In this document: in pieces, positions 1 through 7,545 of the stretch | Position numbering within the stretch: the stretch's first letter is position 1 | How the letters are laid out: each line of letters starts with the position of its first letter | Assembly (NCBI GenBank): GCA_012034805.1 | Contig: JAAUOP010000042.1 | Span: 1 to 34,489, forward strand | Length of the DNA: 34,489 nucleotides | DNA from: Synechococcales cyanobacterium CRU_2_2 | GTDB taxonomy: Bacteria; Cyanobacteriota; Cyanobacteriia; PCC-9006; JAAUQQ01 | Direction of reading: 5' to 3' | Translations under genes and position numbers: made by a program | Notes under the pieces: generated by a model | What the model saw: the letters and a program-made list of their open reading frames with translations, nothing else | What the model was told of the DNA's origin: nothing | Databases searched by the model: none

Positions 1-45
1 GATTTTTGCGGCCCCCTCGGGCCGAATCCACCAAACCACAAAGCC

Positions 46-808
46 ATGACTTTTTTACCCGAAAACTACAAAGTTCCTAAAGGCCGAAGGCGGCAACTAT
101 CTAAAGTTGCAAGACGGACGCAACACCGTACGGGTGCTGTCAGACGTGATCACCGGATACCTCTACTGGAGCGATGACAACAAGCCGCAGCGATCGCGCG
201 AGCGTCCCGAGGGTGTACCGGATCGCATCCGCCTTAACGACGACGGGAAGCCGGACAAACCAAAGCATTTTTGGGCTTGCGTTGTTTGGGATAAGGCCTC
301 TGTCAAGATTTGGGAGATCACCCAGAGGTCTATTCAAGATGCGATCGCTGCGCTGGCAGAAGACCCGCAGTGGGGGCACCCACGCGGGTACCAACTGACG
401 ATCAATCGTGCCGGCAAGGGGCTGACTACCGAGTACTCAGTAGTTCCGTCACCCCCTTCTGCGTTACCTGCTGAGGCGATCGCGGCATGGAAAAGCCGGG
501 ACATTGATCTGGATGAGCTATACATGTCTGGCGACCCGTTTGCCCCAGCGGTGGAGAGGCTGGGTGCTGCTGGCAGCTACAGCGAGTCACGAGCGTTGAG
601 GTTGTTAGAAGACGGGTTGCGGCGATCAGAAAACCCAGGACAGATCCAGCAATGGGCAGAATGGGCTGACAAAGGAAAGCAGCTTGATTGCATCTCTCGG
701 TATGCGGGAGATGTTGGGCGGGCAAAAAGCTTGGTTGCGGCGATGGTGGGCGATCGCCTCGCCGAACTGAGCGTCCCCGTGGTTGATGAGGCCGATATCC
801 CGTTCTGA
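46..808 (+). CDS. Phage-type ssDNA-binding-like protein, frameshifted near its start
   Basis: The intact part starts at a TTG at 107, but the natural start is the ATG at 46. From there the frame reads MTFLPENYKVPKG, and one surplus C at 84-85 breaks it; without that base the product is one continuous protein of about 253 residues. The segments WACVVWD, IWEITQRSIQDAI, DPQWGHPRGY and GLTTEYSV resemble the core of phage gp32-like ssDNA-binding proteins, where such a protein would coat single strands during phage replication. That family call is from pattern memory, not from a search. The C-terminal third is charged and is preceded by a variable linker ending in GDPFAP. It lies at the left edge of the prophage remnant, and its stop codon is 3 bp from an orphan IS right end. 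The indel may be a consensus error. Confidence 0.5.
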
Positions 809-811
809 GCC

Positions 812-919
812 GTTGAAATACTCACCGCCCTAAAGGGACAGTGATTCTTGACGCTTCACTGGGTTTCGCTACCGAAGTAGTCTTACAATCCCTCAGCGTC
901 CATTTAGAGTCGTGGCGAT
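812..919 (-). mobile_element. Orphan 108-bp right end of an IS200/IS605 element (omegaRNA-like)
   Basis: These 108 bases are identical to 5880-5987, the 3' end of the tnpB gene and right end of the complete IS at 5881-7545, in the same orientation. No left end, tnpA or rest of tnpB accompanies it. In this family the tnpB 3' end plus right end is the scaffold of the guide RNA (omegaRNA/reRNA), and the bases just beyond the end act as guide. Here the guide would be read on the minus strand from 811 downward and would cover the stop codon of the upstream phage gene. It may be a deletion remnant or a free-standing guide locus. Confidence 0.85.
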
Positions 920-949
920 AGGATACCGCTAAAGGCCCGTGATTGCAAA

Positions 950-1285
950 TCACCACCGCTTCCCCCGCCGATCGATTTCCACGCGGCTAAAGCGCCCAAA
1001 AAACTGAAGATGGACGATCGCGGGGCCAAAATACTGCAAGATGGCGATCGCCTCTTGATGGCCCAGCTCCTTGGTCGTCCCTTGTTTGATAGCCAAAAGC
1101 CGCCGATAGGTAACCCCCTGGATACCGTTGGCGGCTTCTTTTAACGTCACCTTTTTGGCAGCACAAAGGATGGGCAACAGTTGAGACCATACCGCCATTT
1201 CACTGCCCGCAGAAATCACTAATTCGACTCTAGCCTCTTCCTTGCCCTGCACACCCGTTACTGATTCTGGGGACTCAGTGCCCAT
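950..1285 (-). CDS. Hypothetical protein, possibly a small phage regulator
   Basis: A 111-residue protein that I do not recognise. It starts at ATG 1285 behind a good Shine-Dalgarno sequence (AGGAGAG, about 6 bp spacing). The middle (VTLKEAANGIQGVTYRRLLAIKQG) could form a helix-turn-helix, so a regulator is possible but unproven. It is divergent from the FHA gene, with 73 bp between them. Its stop lies 30 bp from the orphan IS end on the same strand, so its transcript would run straight through that guide-like sequence. Confidence 0.55.
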   Translation of the reverse strand: MGTESPESVTGVQGKEEARVELVISAGSEMAVWSQLLPILCAAKKVTLKEAANGIQGVTYRRLLAIKQGTTKELGHQEAIAILQYFGPAIVHLQFFGRFSRVEIDRRGKRW

Positions 1286-1358
1286 TTTCGCTCTCCTGTA
1301 GCAAAAATGTGGGATCCAGCTCCGCGTTCGCCCGCATTACAGGTTTTCTTAAGGCATC

Positions 1359-2294
1359 TTGGGGACAGGTATTGGAGAGGTGGCCAGTGTTGTATTTTTT
1401 GGATTTCGTCAGCCCGGAGGGGGGCATGTTCGTCTCGACTTGCGCGGCAAGTCGGCGGAACTTGGTCGTGCTAGTGCCACAATCGCCCCGTTGCGCCATT
1501 TGTCAGTTAGTCGGTACCATGCCGAGCTTAGTCGGGGCGACGAGGTAAGCGATTGGATGATCCGAAACCTGACGACGAGCAATGCTTTGAGCCTGAACGG
1601 GACTCAAGTAGGCGATTCACCTGTGGTTTTGACGCCGGGGGACACGCTGCGACTTGGCAAAGCGCAAGCGACCTACTGCCTTGACGCAGAGGCGACTGTC
1701 CCAGGAGCTCTGCCCCGATTGGCCGATTTCGCTGGCCCCCAGCTTCGCCCAACGGCTGAGTTTTTGGAGCGGCTGAGCTGCGTCGAGGGGGCGATCGCCG
1801 AAGTTCAAGCTCGACTCCAGGAAAATGAGGCGCTAGATGAGCGCACGCGCCAAACTCTAGAGCATGTCGCTCATGAGCTGCACGGGTCAGGCGAGCGATT
1901 TGATGCGCTCGCCAAGCAGATCCAGTCATCCATGGCGGTTGCATTTGGGGCGATCGCCATCAGCCTGCTGACCGCCACAGCTGTAGGGATTGTGAAAGAC
2001 ACGACCAAGACCAATGATTTCCTTCGGGCAATTTACGAGCAAATAGGCAGTCCAGAGGGCGCTGCCCAGCTAATCATCGCTGGCGGTAGCGCCTTTATGG
2101 CATATCCGCGTCGCAACAAGTCAGGCACGTCTGCGCCTTTCCCTCAGGCCATCCCTCAACCCGATCCCGACATGGAGACAGCAGGTTATGCCCCAACTCC
2201 CGGCCCAGCCCGGCGCTTTGAATCAAGCCGATATCCTTTATCTGGCACCGGCATCCCCGACCTTGCTGAGAGAGGCGATCGCGCAGGCCGCTGA
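1359..2294 (+). CDS. FHA-domain protein with C-terminal membrane segment (prophage)
   Basis: A 311-residue protein with an N-terminal forkhead-associated domain (about residues 15-105). The family signatures are visible: LGRA, SRYHAEL (S-R-x-H) and NLTTSNALSLNG (N...NG), which bind phosphothreonine peptides in known FHA domains. Residues about 135-190 form a charged, helical, probably coiled region. A strongly hydrophobic stretch follows (AVAFGAIAISLLTATAVGIV), and a weaker one (AAQLIIAGGSAFMAY) lies about 40 residues further on. The start chosen is TTG 1359 with AAGG upstream; GTG 1380 is an alternative. The tail overlaps the endolysin gene by 107 bp, which suggests that the last 30 or so residues are not native or that a small indel moved the stop. 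It lies directly upstream of the endolysin, where phages often keep a holin. Confidence 0.75.
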   Translation: MGTGIGEVASVVFFGFRQPGGGHVRLDLRGKSAELGRASATIAPLRHLSVSRYHAELSRGDEVSDWMIRNLTTSNALSLNGTQVGDSPVVLTPGDTLRLGKAQATYCLDAEATVPGALPRLADFAGPQLRPTAEFLERLSCVEGAIAEVQARLQENEALDERTRQTLEHVAHELHGSGERFDALAKQIQSSMAVAFGAIAISLLTATAVGIVKDTTKTNDFLRAIYEQIGSPEGAAQLIIAGGSAFMAYPRRNKSGTSAPFPQAIPQPDPDMETAGYAPTPGPARRFESSRYPLSGTGIPDLAERGDRAGR

Positions 2295-2783
2295 GGCAAC
2301 CTTCGCTCGATTCGACGGATTGGCAAATCGACTCCAACGCGCCCATTTTTGGCTCAAGCCGCCCACGAAACCGGCGAGTTTCGCTGGCTCAAAGAGATGG
2401 GCAGCGACAAGTATTTGGCTGATTACGCTGACGGCGATCGCAACTACTGTGGCCGTGGATGGCTGATGACAACTTGGCGTCCAAACTACGGGCGGGCTGA
2501 ACGTGTCTTGGCGTGCAACTGCCTCAACTCGCCTGAGGTATTGCAGGCTTACCCATGGGCGGCTCTGTCGGCAGGGGTGTATTGGTCAGACAATAAATTG
2601 GGCGACCTAGCCGCCAATGACGATATTAAGGCGGTGACAAGGTGGATCAATGGCGGGCTGACTCACCTATCAGCCCGCAAGCGTTATTTGGTCAAAGCAA
2701 AGGCGATCTACGGCATCTTGGAGGGGCAGGGTGGACAAAGGCAATCCGATCGCCGACTTCGACAAATTAGGACTCCTCTCTGA
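2188..2783 (+). CDS. GH19 (chitinase/lysozyme-type) endolysin, frameshifted
   Basis: Two reading frames join into one glycoside hydrolase family 19 domain. The first (from ATG 2188) reads to LQRAHF. The second continues LAQAAHETGEFRWLKEMGSD, YGRAERVL and the typical ending RWINGGL...RKRYLVKAKAIY. The join is a five-T run at 2346-2350 where six T would keep the frame; corrected length is about 198 residues. The first catalytic Glu is in AHETGEF, and the Glu of WLKEMG fits the second position. GRGWL corresponds to the family's GRGxIQLTG segment but with WLMTTWRPNY. Expected role is cleavage of host peptidoglycan at lysis. It follows the FHA gene and precedes two other lysis candidates. Confidence 0.75.
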
Positions 2784-2952
2784 GGGTTTGGATGATATGG
2801 ATTCGGCTAAGTATGTGGCGGGGCAAGCGATCGCGTTGGGCCGATTCCTCGCAAAAATCCTCAATCAACCTTTGACCAAAGTCACTATCAAGGGAGAGAG
2901 GATAATTGAGATCACAAAAACAAGCCGAGGATATTCGGCGCAATTCAAATAA
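2731..2952 (+). CDS. Small hypothetical phage protein
   Basis: A 73-residue protein starting at GTG 2731 behind a strong Shine-Dalgarno sequence (GGAGGGG). It overlaps the 3' end of the endolysin gene by 53 bp, which is common for coupled phage genes. The sequence is mixed, with no clear membrane segment and a basic, beta-like C-terminus (KVTIKGERIIEITKTSRG). I recognise no family. A hairpin follows the stop almost at once, so it is probably the last gene of the FHA-endolysin unit. Confidence 0.55.
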   Translation: MDKGNPIADFDKLGLLSEGLDDMDSAKYVAGQAIALGRFLAKILNQPLTKVTIKGERIIEITKTSRGYSAQFK

Positions 2953-2955
2953 AAA

Positions 2956-2982
2956 AGGACAGTCGAGAGAGCGAGCTGTCCT
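2956..2982. terminator. Candidate terminator hairpin after the endolysin unit
   Basis: AGGACAG pairs with CTGTCCT, extended by TCG/CGA with a bulge. It is preceded by a run of A on the plus strand, which would be the U tract for minus-strand transcripts; there is no T run on the plus side. Confidence 0.45.
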
Positions 2983-3038
2983 AGAGGCACATTGGAGATG
3001 TGAAATTTCGGCTAGCCACAGTATAAACCGAGGTAAAC

Positions 3039-3647
3039 ATGTCAAGCAAAGTCCTAGATTTCGTTGAGCAGCCCGATGCTTACACCTGTCAAAGTGCTGC
3101 GATCGCCCGCGTGCTTGGCACCACTGACGTAATGAGTATCCGCCATTTGCTAACCGAAGGTGGACGGGATGCAGGCGACCCCTGGAACATGGGTCAATAT
3201 TTGGGAAAGTACTGTCAAGAGTACAGGTTTAGCCTGACGGCGTCGCTTAACGATGCACGCAAAGCGCTTGAAGCTGGCTTCCAACTGATCACTCATGGCT
3301 TTTTTACCGGGTCGGGCCATGTAATTGGCTTAAGCCGAGTGAGTGCTGACCCCAAGGCCCTCAGTTACCGCTTTAATGCCGAAGACCCTTGGTACGAGTT
3401 TGACTTCCTGAGCTGGAGCTACACACGCAACAGTGGAGACGACGTAAGCTATAGCAGTTACGGGATCTATGCAGCTTGTGTCGCGTCAAGCAGTGTCTCT
3501 CACGCCGCCGAAATCTATCGGCGCGGCGAGTTGAACTCAGCGATGGGCAACATGTGGCTGCACATCATTAAAAAACTAAAAAGCTCACGATCGCCTAGTA
3601 GTTGGGGACGATCGCGAGCAACATGTACTTTGTCAGTCAAGACCTAG
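3039..3647 (+). CDS. C39-like papain-fold cysteine peptidase (phage)
   Basis: A 202-residue protein starting at ATG 3039 (GAGG upstream). It shows the spaced elements of C39-type peptidases: Cys17 within DAYTCQSAAIA, His94 within GSGHVIGLSR, and Asp116 within FNAEDPW. Known relatives cleave leader peptides or peptidoglycan cross-links; this position after a GH19 endolysin favours a cell-wall or lysis role, which is inference. No signal peptide is visible. The last 25 or so residues (KLKSSRSPSSWGRSR...) look unrelated to the domain. They follow a six-A run at 3570-3575; with one A fewer the frame would stop after HIIKN, so the true C-terminus may be about 175 residues. Confidence 0.6.
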   Translation: MSSKVLDFVEQPDAYTCQSAAIARVLGTTDVMSIRHLLTEGGRDAGDPWNMGQYLGKYCQEYRFSLTASLNDARKALEAGFQLITHGFFTGSGHVIGLSRVSADPKALSYRFNAEDPWYEFDFLSWSYTRNSGDDVSYSSYGIYAACVASSSVSHAAEIYRRGELNSAMGNMWLHIIKKLKSSRSPSSWGRSRATCTLSVKT

Positions 3648-3698
3648 CTTCTCCGAAAAAACGACCCTTTGATTTTACCGTTTTTGGCGGGTGGATAA

Positions 3699-3923
3699 AT
3701 GCATCCGGACGACCAAATCACAGCCCTGAAGCAGGCGATCGCCCAGCAGTTTGGTTGGCTCGATCGCGATCGCACTCGGCTAGAGAAACAGTTGCGGGCT
3801 GCGACCCATCGCATTGCCGTGCTCGGCGCTGAGAATCGGGCCTTGAAGCTGCGGGTTGCGCTTCTGCTGGTTACTTTGGTGGTGACGATCGCGGTGCTTG
3901 CTGGTTGGCGATCGCCGAAGTGA
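3699..3923 (+). CDS. Small coiled-coil plus single-TM protein, XhlA/holin-accessory-like
   Basis: A 74-residue protein. Residues about 20-52 (LDRDRTRLEKQLRAATHRIAVLGAENRALK) form a likely coiled coil, followed by one C-terminal membrane helix (LRVALLLVTLVVTIAVLAGW) and a short WRSPK tail. This layout is that of XhlA-type lysis proteins and phage spanin or holin helpers, but the sequence itself is too generic for a family call. Its place after the GH19 and C39-like genes supports a lysis role by context. The tnpB-only IS begins 16 bp after its stop. Confidence 0.55.
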   Translation: MHPDDQITALKQAIAQQFGWLDRDRTRLEKQLRAATHRIAVLGAENRALKLRVALLLVTLVVTIAVLAGWRSPK

Positions 3924-4037
3924 CCGAAATAATGGGTACAAGCCTCCCCCTTTAGGGGGACTTTTGGATCGGATGCCTCATCGAGGGCTTTGAACAAACA
4001 CACACTCATTTATTCAAGCAAGTGTTATGATAGTGGA

Positions 4038-5219
4038 ATGTTGAATCTAACCTACGAGTACAAGCTCATTCCCACCGACGCGCAGCGCGAAACCTTCGAC
4101 CACTGGCTAGAGATTTGCCGGAAGGTCTACAACTATGCGTTGCGAGAACGAAAAGACTGGGTTAATTCTCGTAAGTGCGATATCAACTCATGCAGTATCA
4201 AGCAGGAATACATCATCCCTGCTGATGCACCACGTCCAACCTTTGCACGTCAGTGTAAAACATTGGCAGAAGCAAAGAAATCAATTCCTGAATTGAAACT
4301 TCCACACACGCATGTTTTGCAACAGGTGTTGCGCCAATTGGAAGCGGCATTTGTCGCCATGTGGGAGAGAGGACATGGATTCCCTAGATTCAAAAAGCGG
4401 ATGCGCTCATTTGTGTTTCCTCAGTTGAATTTGGAATCCGTGAAGCGGTTTGATGATGCAGATTGGGTCAATCTTCCCAAGATTGGATTAGTCAAGATGC
4501 ATCTGTCTCGCCCAATTCCCGCAGGTTTTGAGGTGAAACAAATTCGTGTTGTGAAACGGGCATCTGGCTACTACGCCATGCTCACGTTGCAGTGCGATGC
4601 CGAAGTCCCTCAAGCCCTGCCATCGGGGCATGGATTGGGCATTGATTTAGGGTTGAACCATTTTTTGGCAACATCTGATGGTGAGTTGATTAATAGACCT
4701 CGGTTCTTTGTGGATGGACAACGCAAGCTGAAATTGCTGCAACGTCAACTGAAGCGTAAGAAAAAAGGTTCTAGGAAGTTTCGTCAACTACATCATCAAA
4801 TTGCCAAGCACTACGAATACATCTCGAATAGTCGCAAAGACTTTCACTTTAAGACCGCTCATCATTTGTGCGACCAAGGACAGACTATATTCGCCGAGGA
4901 TCTGAATCTTAAAGCCATGTCAGCAGGAATGCTATGTAAGCACACTCTTGATGCAGGGTTTGGACAGTTCCTCAGTATTCTGGGTCATGTGAGCTTTAAG
5001 CGAGGTGCATTCTTCGCCAAAGTAGATCCGAATGGCACTAGCCAGACTTGCCCCAAATGCCAAACGCATACAGGCAAGAAGGAACTGTCTGAACGGGTGC
5101 ATAAATGCTCTGAGTGTGGATACGAGACAAATCGAGATGTTGCAGCGGCGCAAGTCGTTTTGCAGCGTGGCTATACAGCGGTGGGGCACATCGCAGTGAA
5201 TTTTGGGGAGGGCAAGTAG
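4038..5219 (+). CDS. tnpB: RNA-guided endonuclease TnpB (IS200/IS605 family)
   Basis: A 393-residue TnpB starting at ATG 4038 (MLNLTYEYKL is the usual family N-terminus; an upstream ATG at 3990 would add 16 atypical residues). The RuvC-like nuclease residues are present: Asp203 in GIDLGLNHF, Glu287 in FAEDLNL and Asp367 in TNRDVAAAQ. A four-Cys zinc ribbon (CPKC...CSEC) lies between the last two. TnpB proteins are RNA-guided DNA nucleases that cut near a transposon-specific TAM and help keep the element in place. All key residues look intact. The C-terminus (VGHIAVNFGEGK) overlaps the presumed guide-RNA region. Its sequence differs strongly from the TnpB at 5890-7074, so the two elements arrived independently. 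Confidence 0.93.
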   Translation: MLNLTYEYKLIPTDAQRETFDHWLEICRKVYNYALRERKDWVNSRKCDINSCSIKQEYIIPADAPRPTFARQCKTLAEAKKSIPELKLPHTHVLQQVLRQLEAAFVAMWERGHGFPRFKKRMRSFVFPQLNLESVKRFDDADWVNLPKIGLVKMHLSRPIPAGFEVKQIRVVKRASGYYAMLTLQCDAEVPQALPSGHGLGIDLGLNHFLATSDGELINRPRFFVDGQRKLKLLQRQLKRKKKGSRKFRQLHHQIAKHYEYISNSRKDFHFKTAHHLCDQGQTIFAEDLNLKAMSAGMLCKHTLDAGFGQFLSILGHVSFKRGAFFAKVDPNGTSQTCPKCQTHTGKKELSERVHKCSECGYETNRDVAAAQVVLQRGYTAVGHIAVNFGEGK

Positions 5220-5276
5220 CATGAGCTATCCCGATAAACCAAGAATCCCCTCGCCTTTAGGCAGGGGAGTTGTCAA
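5220..5276 (+). ncRNA. 3' part of the omegaRNA scaffold of the tnpB-only element
   Basis: The hairpin CCCC-tc-GCC-ttta-GGC-a-GGGG (about 5247-5266) is followed by AGTTGTCAA, the typical right-end layout. The guide would begin at 5277 (AACCGCCTGGCTCAGT...), which runs into the 3' end of the phage gene at 5288. The 5' limit of the RNA, inside tnpB, cannot be set from sequence. Confidence 0.6.
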
Positions 5277-5287
5277 AACCGCCTGGC

Positions 5288-5818
5288 TCAGTCTAGGTCT
5301 TGCTCTTCAAGGCTGAACGAGACTGAGTAAAAGCAATCCCCGGTGGAAGATTGCCCCAAAGCCCCATCTACGATCTGAGGCTCAGAGGCGAAATCGACCT
5401 TGAGCTGCGGGTAATAGCGGACGCCAAACATAAATGATTCGACCGGCTGTCCTGCAACTACTGGGCGGCGGGCGGAGACGGCCACTTGCTTCAAATGGAG
5501 TCTCTCGTCCTTGAGAGTAAGCGCTGGATTGCTTTCCCCTGGGGCGATCGCATTGTTTTGCTGCTTGGCGATGATGTGACTCCAGCCAGCGAAAAACAGC
5601 TCCAGTGCATCTACTTGGTCTGCCCTTAGCCGGGCCTCGATTTCGTAGACGAACGGGTTCACATGAAATGGGCCTTCGTATCGCCGCTCGCCCGTGGCCG
5701 TGCGGTCAAGCGTCTGCTCATACTTAAGTTTGCGCAACACCTTGCCCTCGACGATGTTGAGGGGGCCAAGTACGATCTGATGGCCCGCAAAAGACAGAGT
5801 TAGATCGCCGGTTGCCAT
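5288..5818 (-). CDS. Hypothetical prophage protein
   Basis: A 176-residue protein starting at ATG 5818 (MATGDLTLSFAG) with GGAGG 7 bp upstream; a longer frame to 5893 would run into the IS and is rejected. It is beta-rich by eye with no membrane segment, and parts (LTLSFAGHQIVLGP..., FHVNPFVYEIEARLRADQVDAL) recall phage structural or virion-associated proteins. I do not recognise the family. It is convergent with the lysis group and has IS elements on both sides. The divergent IS inserted only about 60 bp upstream of its start codon and has probably replaced its promoter. Confidence 0.55.
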   Translation of the reverse strand: MATGDLTLSFAGHQIVLGPLNIVEGKVLRKLKYEQTLDRTATGERRYEGPFHVNPFVYEIEARLRADQVDALELFFAGWSHIIAKQQNNAIAPGESNPALTLKDERLHLKQVAVSARRPVVAGQPVESFMFGVRYYPQLKVDFASEPQIVDGALGQSSTGDCFYSVSFSLEEQDLD

Positions 5819-5880
5819 TATAGAACCTCCGAGGGATGGGGCAATTTGAAAACAGAATCGAAGAAACAGGAGTGCAAAAG

Positions 5881-5987
5881 TTGAAATACTCACCGCCCTA
5901 AAGGGACAGTGATTCTTGACGCTTCACTGGGTTTCGCTACCGAAGTAGTCTTACAATCCCTCAGCGTCCATTTAGAGTCGTGGCGAT
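5881..5987 (-). ncRNA. omegaRNA scaffold region of the tnpA/tnpB element
   Basis: This is the tnpB 3' end plus right end, shared base for base with the orphan copy at 812-919. The terminal part contains CCCTTTAGGG followed by CGGTGAGTATTTCAA on the minus strand. The guide would be read below 5881 and matches the leader of the phage gene at 5288-5818. True RNA ends are unknown. Confidence 0.55.
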
Positions 5988-7074
5988 TCCCCATCCCGAC
6001 TTTTTCGATATTCTTCGCTGCGTTCTCATCCCGGTCGTGTTCAGCACCACAATTTAGGCACTTGACCGACCGGACTTTAAGATCCAATTTTCCCCACCGG
6101 AAGCCGCAATCTGAACAGACTTGGCTAGTTGGCTCCCATCGATTGATAGCAACGAACTCACGTCCGTATTTCTCAGATTTACCTTCGCACAGCACCCGAA
6201 ATTCACGCCATCCTTGCTGGCTAATAGCCCTGCTGAGATGGCGATTCTTGACCATGCCTGACACGTTCAGATCCTCCAAAACAATGACGGCGTTTTCCGC
6301 TACGACTTTGGTTGAGAGCTTATGCAGGAAGTCTTTCCGAGTATCGGCGATCTTGTTGTGGACTTTGGCGATCCGAAGTCGCGTTTTGTGGCGACGATTA
6401 GACCCTTTGACCTGACGGGCTAGACGCTTCTGGAGCTTGCGGATTTTACGGTCTTGCTGTGAGTAATCAGGGCTTTCAGCCCTTTCCCCATTGCTCATCA
6501 TCGCAAAAGTCTTAATCCCCAAGTCAATCCCGATGCTTTGGTTTTTGGCATCGATTTGAACAGGCTCGACTTCGACAACAAAGCTGAGAAAGTAGCGATT
6601 AGCACAGCCCTTGATCACCGTTACAGAACTAGGCTCTGAAGGTAAATCCCGTGACCACACTGGATTCAAGTCTCCAATCTTTGCGAGATAGACGGTGTCG
6701 CCGCTCATTGAAAATGCCGATTTTGTGAACTCCGCTGATTGAGAATTGGTTTTCTTCTTAAATCGTGGTGAACCCATCTTTCCGCCTTTCCGCTTCCCAT
6801 TGCAGGAGTTGAAAAAGTTGCGGTAGGCAGTATCCAATTGACGCAAGGATTGCTGTAAAGGTACAGACGACACATCCTTTAGCCATTGCCGCTCATCGGT
6901 CTTTTTGGACTGCGTGAGCATCGCTGAAAGCGCGTTGAGCCCTGGCAACTTTTCAGAACGTTTGCAAAGCGCTAGGGCATCATTCCAGACCACCCGAACA
7001 CATCCAAACAACTGAGCTAGGCTCTGTCGCTGTTGGTCTGTTGGGTAGAATCGGAACTGGTACCTAGCTTTCAT
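5890..7074 (-). CDS. tnpB: RNA-guided endonuclease TnpB (IS605 type)
   Basis: A 394-residue TnpB; the start is ATG 7074 (MKARYQFRFYPT, the standard N-terminus), not the longer frame to 7155 that would overlap tnpA. Nuclease residues are Asp184 in GIDLGIKTF, Glu267 in IVLEDLN and Asp349 in HDRDENAAKN. The zinc ribbon uses Cys320, Cys323, Cys339 and Cys342. Family knowledge assigns RNA-guided cutting of donor or target sites next to a TAM. The last 33 codons are duplicated in the orphan 812-919 copy. The divergent 51-bp region to tnpA contains three ATTGGTC copies that could be part of the shared promoter. Confidence 0.95.
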   Translation of the reverse strand: MKARYQFRFYPTDQQRQSLAQLFGCVRVVWNDALALCKRSEKLPGLNALSAMLTQSKKTDERQWLKDVSSVPLQQSLRQLDTAYRNFFNSCNGKRKGGKMGSPRFKKKTNSQSAEFTKSAFSMSGDTVYLAKIGDLNPVWSRDLPSEPSSVTVIKGCANRYFLSFVVEVEPVQIDAKNQSIGIDLGIKTFAMMSNGERAESPDYSQQDRKIRKLQKRLARQVKGSNRRHKTRLRIAKVHNKIADTRKDFLHKLSTKVVAENAVIVLEDLNVSGMVKNRHLSRAISQQGWREFRVLCEGKSEKYGREFVAINRWEPTSQVCSDCGFRWGKLDLKVRSVKCLNCGAEHDRDENAAKNIEKVGMGNRHDSKWTLRDCKTTSVAKPSEASRITVPLGR

Positions 7075-7125
7075 TGGTCGTGTTATGATTGGTCTGTAAC
7101 TACATTCTACATTGGTCTGCAAGAA

Positions 7126-7527
7126 ATGACAACCCGTTTTCGTAAAGAGAGGCATAGCGTGTCTGACTTACAGATCTACTTGGTCTGCGTCACTAAGTAC
7201 CGAAGAAAGGTGTTTACGGCTGAAAGCCTTGCGGTGATTGAAACGTCGTTCAAAGAAGTGGCGACGAAGATGGATTTCCAGGTGAATGAATTTAATGGGG
7301 AGGAAGATCACATCCATTGCCTGATTGAGTATCCGCCAAAACTGTCAATCTCTCAGATGGTTAATGCAGTCAAAGGAGTATCCAGTCGGCGGTACGGGCA
7401 AGCAGGGCACCCGAAGCCATACGGAAAAGACGCGCTATGGAGTCCTAGCTATCTTGTCTCATCGGTTGGCGGCGCTCCGCTAGAGGTGCTTAAGCGCTAC
7501 ATTAGGGAACAAGAAAAGCCGTCCTAG
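7126..7527 (+). CDS. tnpA: IS200/IS605 Y1 transposase TnpA
   Basis: A 133-residue single-domain HUH transposase. The start is ATG 7126 (MTTRFRKERHSV); an in-frame extension back to 7033 lies inside divergent tnpB and is rejected. The HUH motif is His62-Ile-His64 in EDHIHCLIEYPP, and the catalytic tyrosine is Tyr125 in LKRYIREQ. The segment LWSPSYLVSSVGGAPL is diagnostic of the family. TnpA cuts and joins single-stranded element ends, recognising the subterminal hairpins. Length is normal, and its stop codon lies within the left-end hairpin, as is common in compact elements. Confidence 0.95.
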   Translation: MTTRFRKERHSVSDLQIYLVCVTKYRRKVFTAESLAVIETSFKEVATKMDFQVNEFNGEEDHIHCLIEYPPKLSISQMVNAVKGVSSRRYGQAGHPKPYGKDALWSPSYLVSSVGGAPLEVLKRYIREQEKPS

Positions 7528-7545
7528 AAAGACGGGGTTTTTACC

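Larger units (their letters stand above)
3940..5276 (+). mobile_element. IS200/IS605 superfamily element, tnpB only (IS1341-like)
   Basis: About 1.34 kb with a single tnpB and no tnpA. The left end has a hairpin TCCCCC-TTTA-GGGGGA at 3945-3960. The right end has CCCC...GGGG with an inner GCC/GGC stem, ending in TCAA at 5273-5276. These match the subterminal hairpins and the TCAA-type right cleavage site known from IS608-like elements. The inferred left junction follows GTAC at 3939. No target duplication is expected in this family. Removing it would bring the XhlA-like gene within about 30 bp of the convergent phage gene at 5288. Confidence 0.8.
5881..7545 (-). mobile_element. Complete IS605-type element with divergent tnpA and tnpB
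   Basis: The element has divergent tnpB (minus) and tnpA (plus) genes, 51 bp apart. Its right end ends in TTTCAA (minus strand, at 5881). Its left end, beyond the tnpA stop, has a hairpin CCGTC...GACGG at 7519-7535 that overlaps the tnpA stop codon. The exact left junction is uncertain (about 7541-7545). It is set by where the sequence resumes as coding for a LuxR-type C-terminus. Both genes look intact, so the element may still move. Confidence 0.82.

Noticed and set aside
2340..2355. Programmed ribosomal frameshift in the GH19 gene
   Set aside because: A five-T run without slippery heptamer context or downstream structure, and similar indels occur in unrelated core genes.
3602..3832. 76-codon ORF bridging the C39-like and XhlA-like genes
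   Set aside because: Overlaps both genes out of frame and shows no domain; the ATG 3699 gene has a clear coiled-coil/TM layout.
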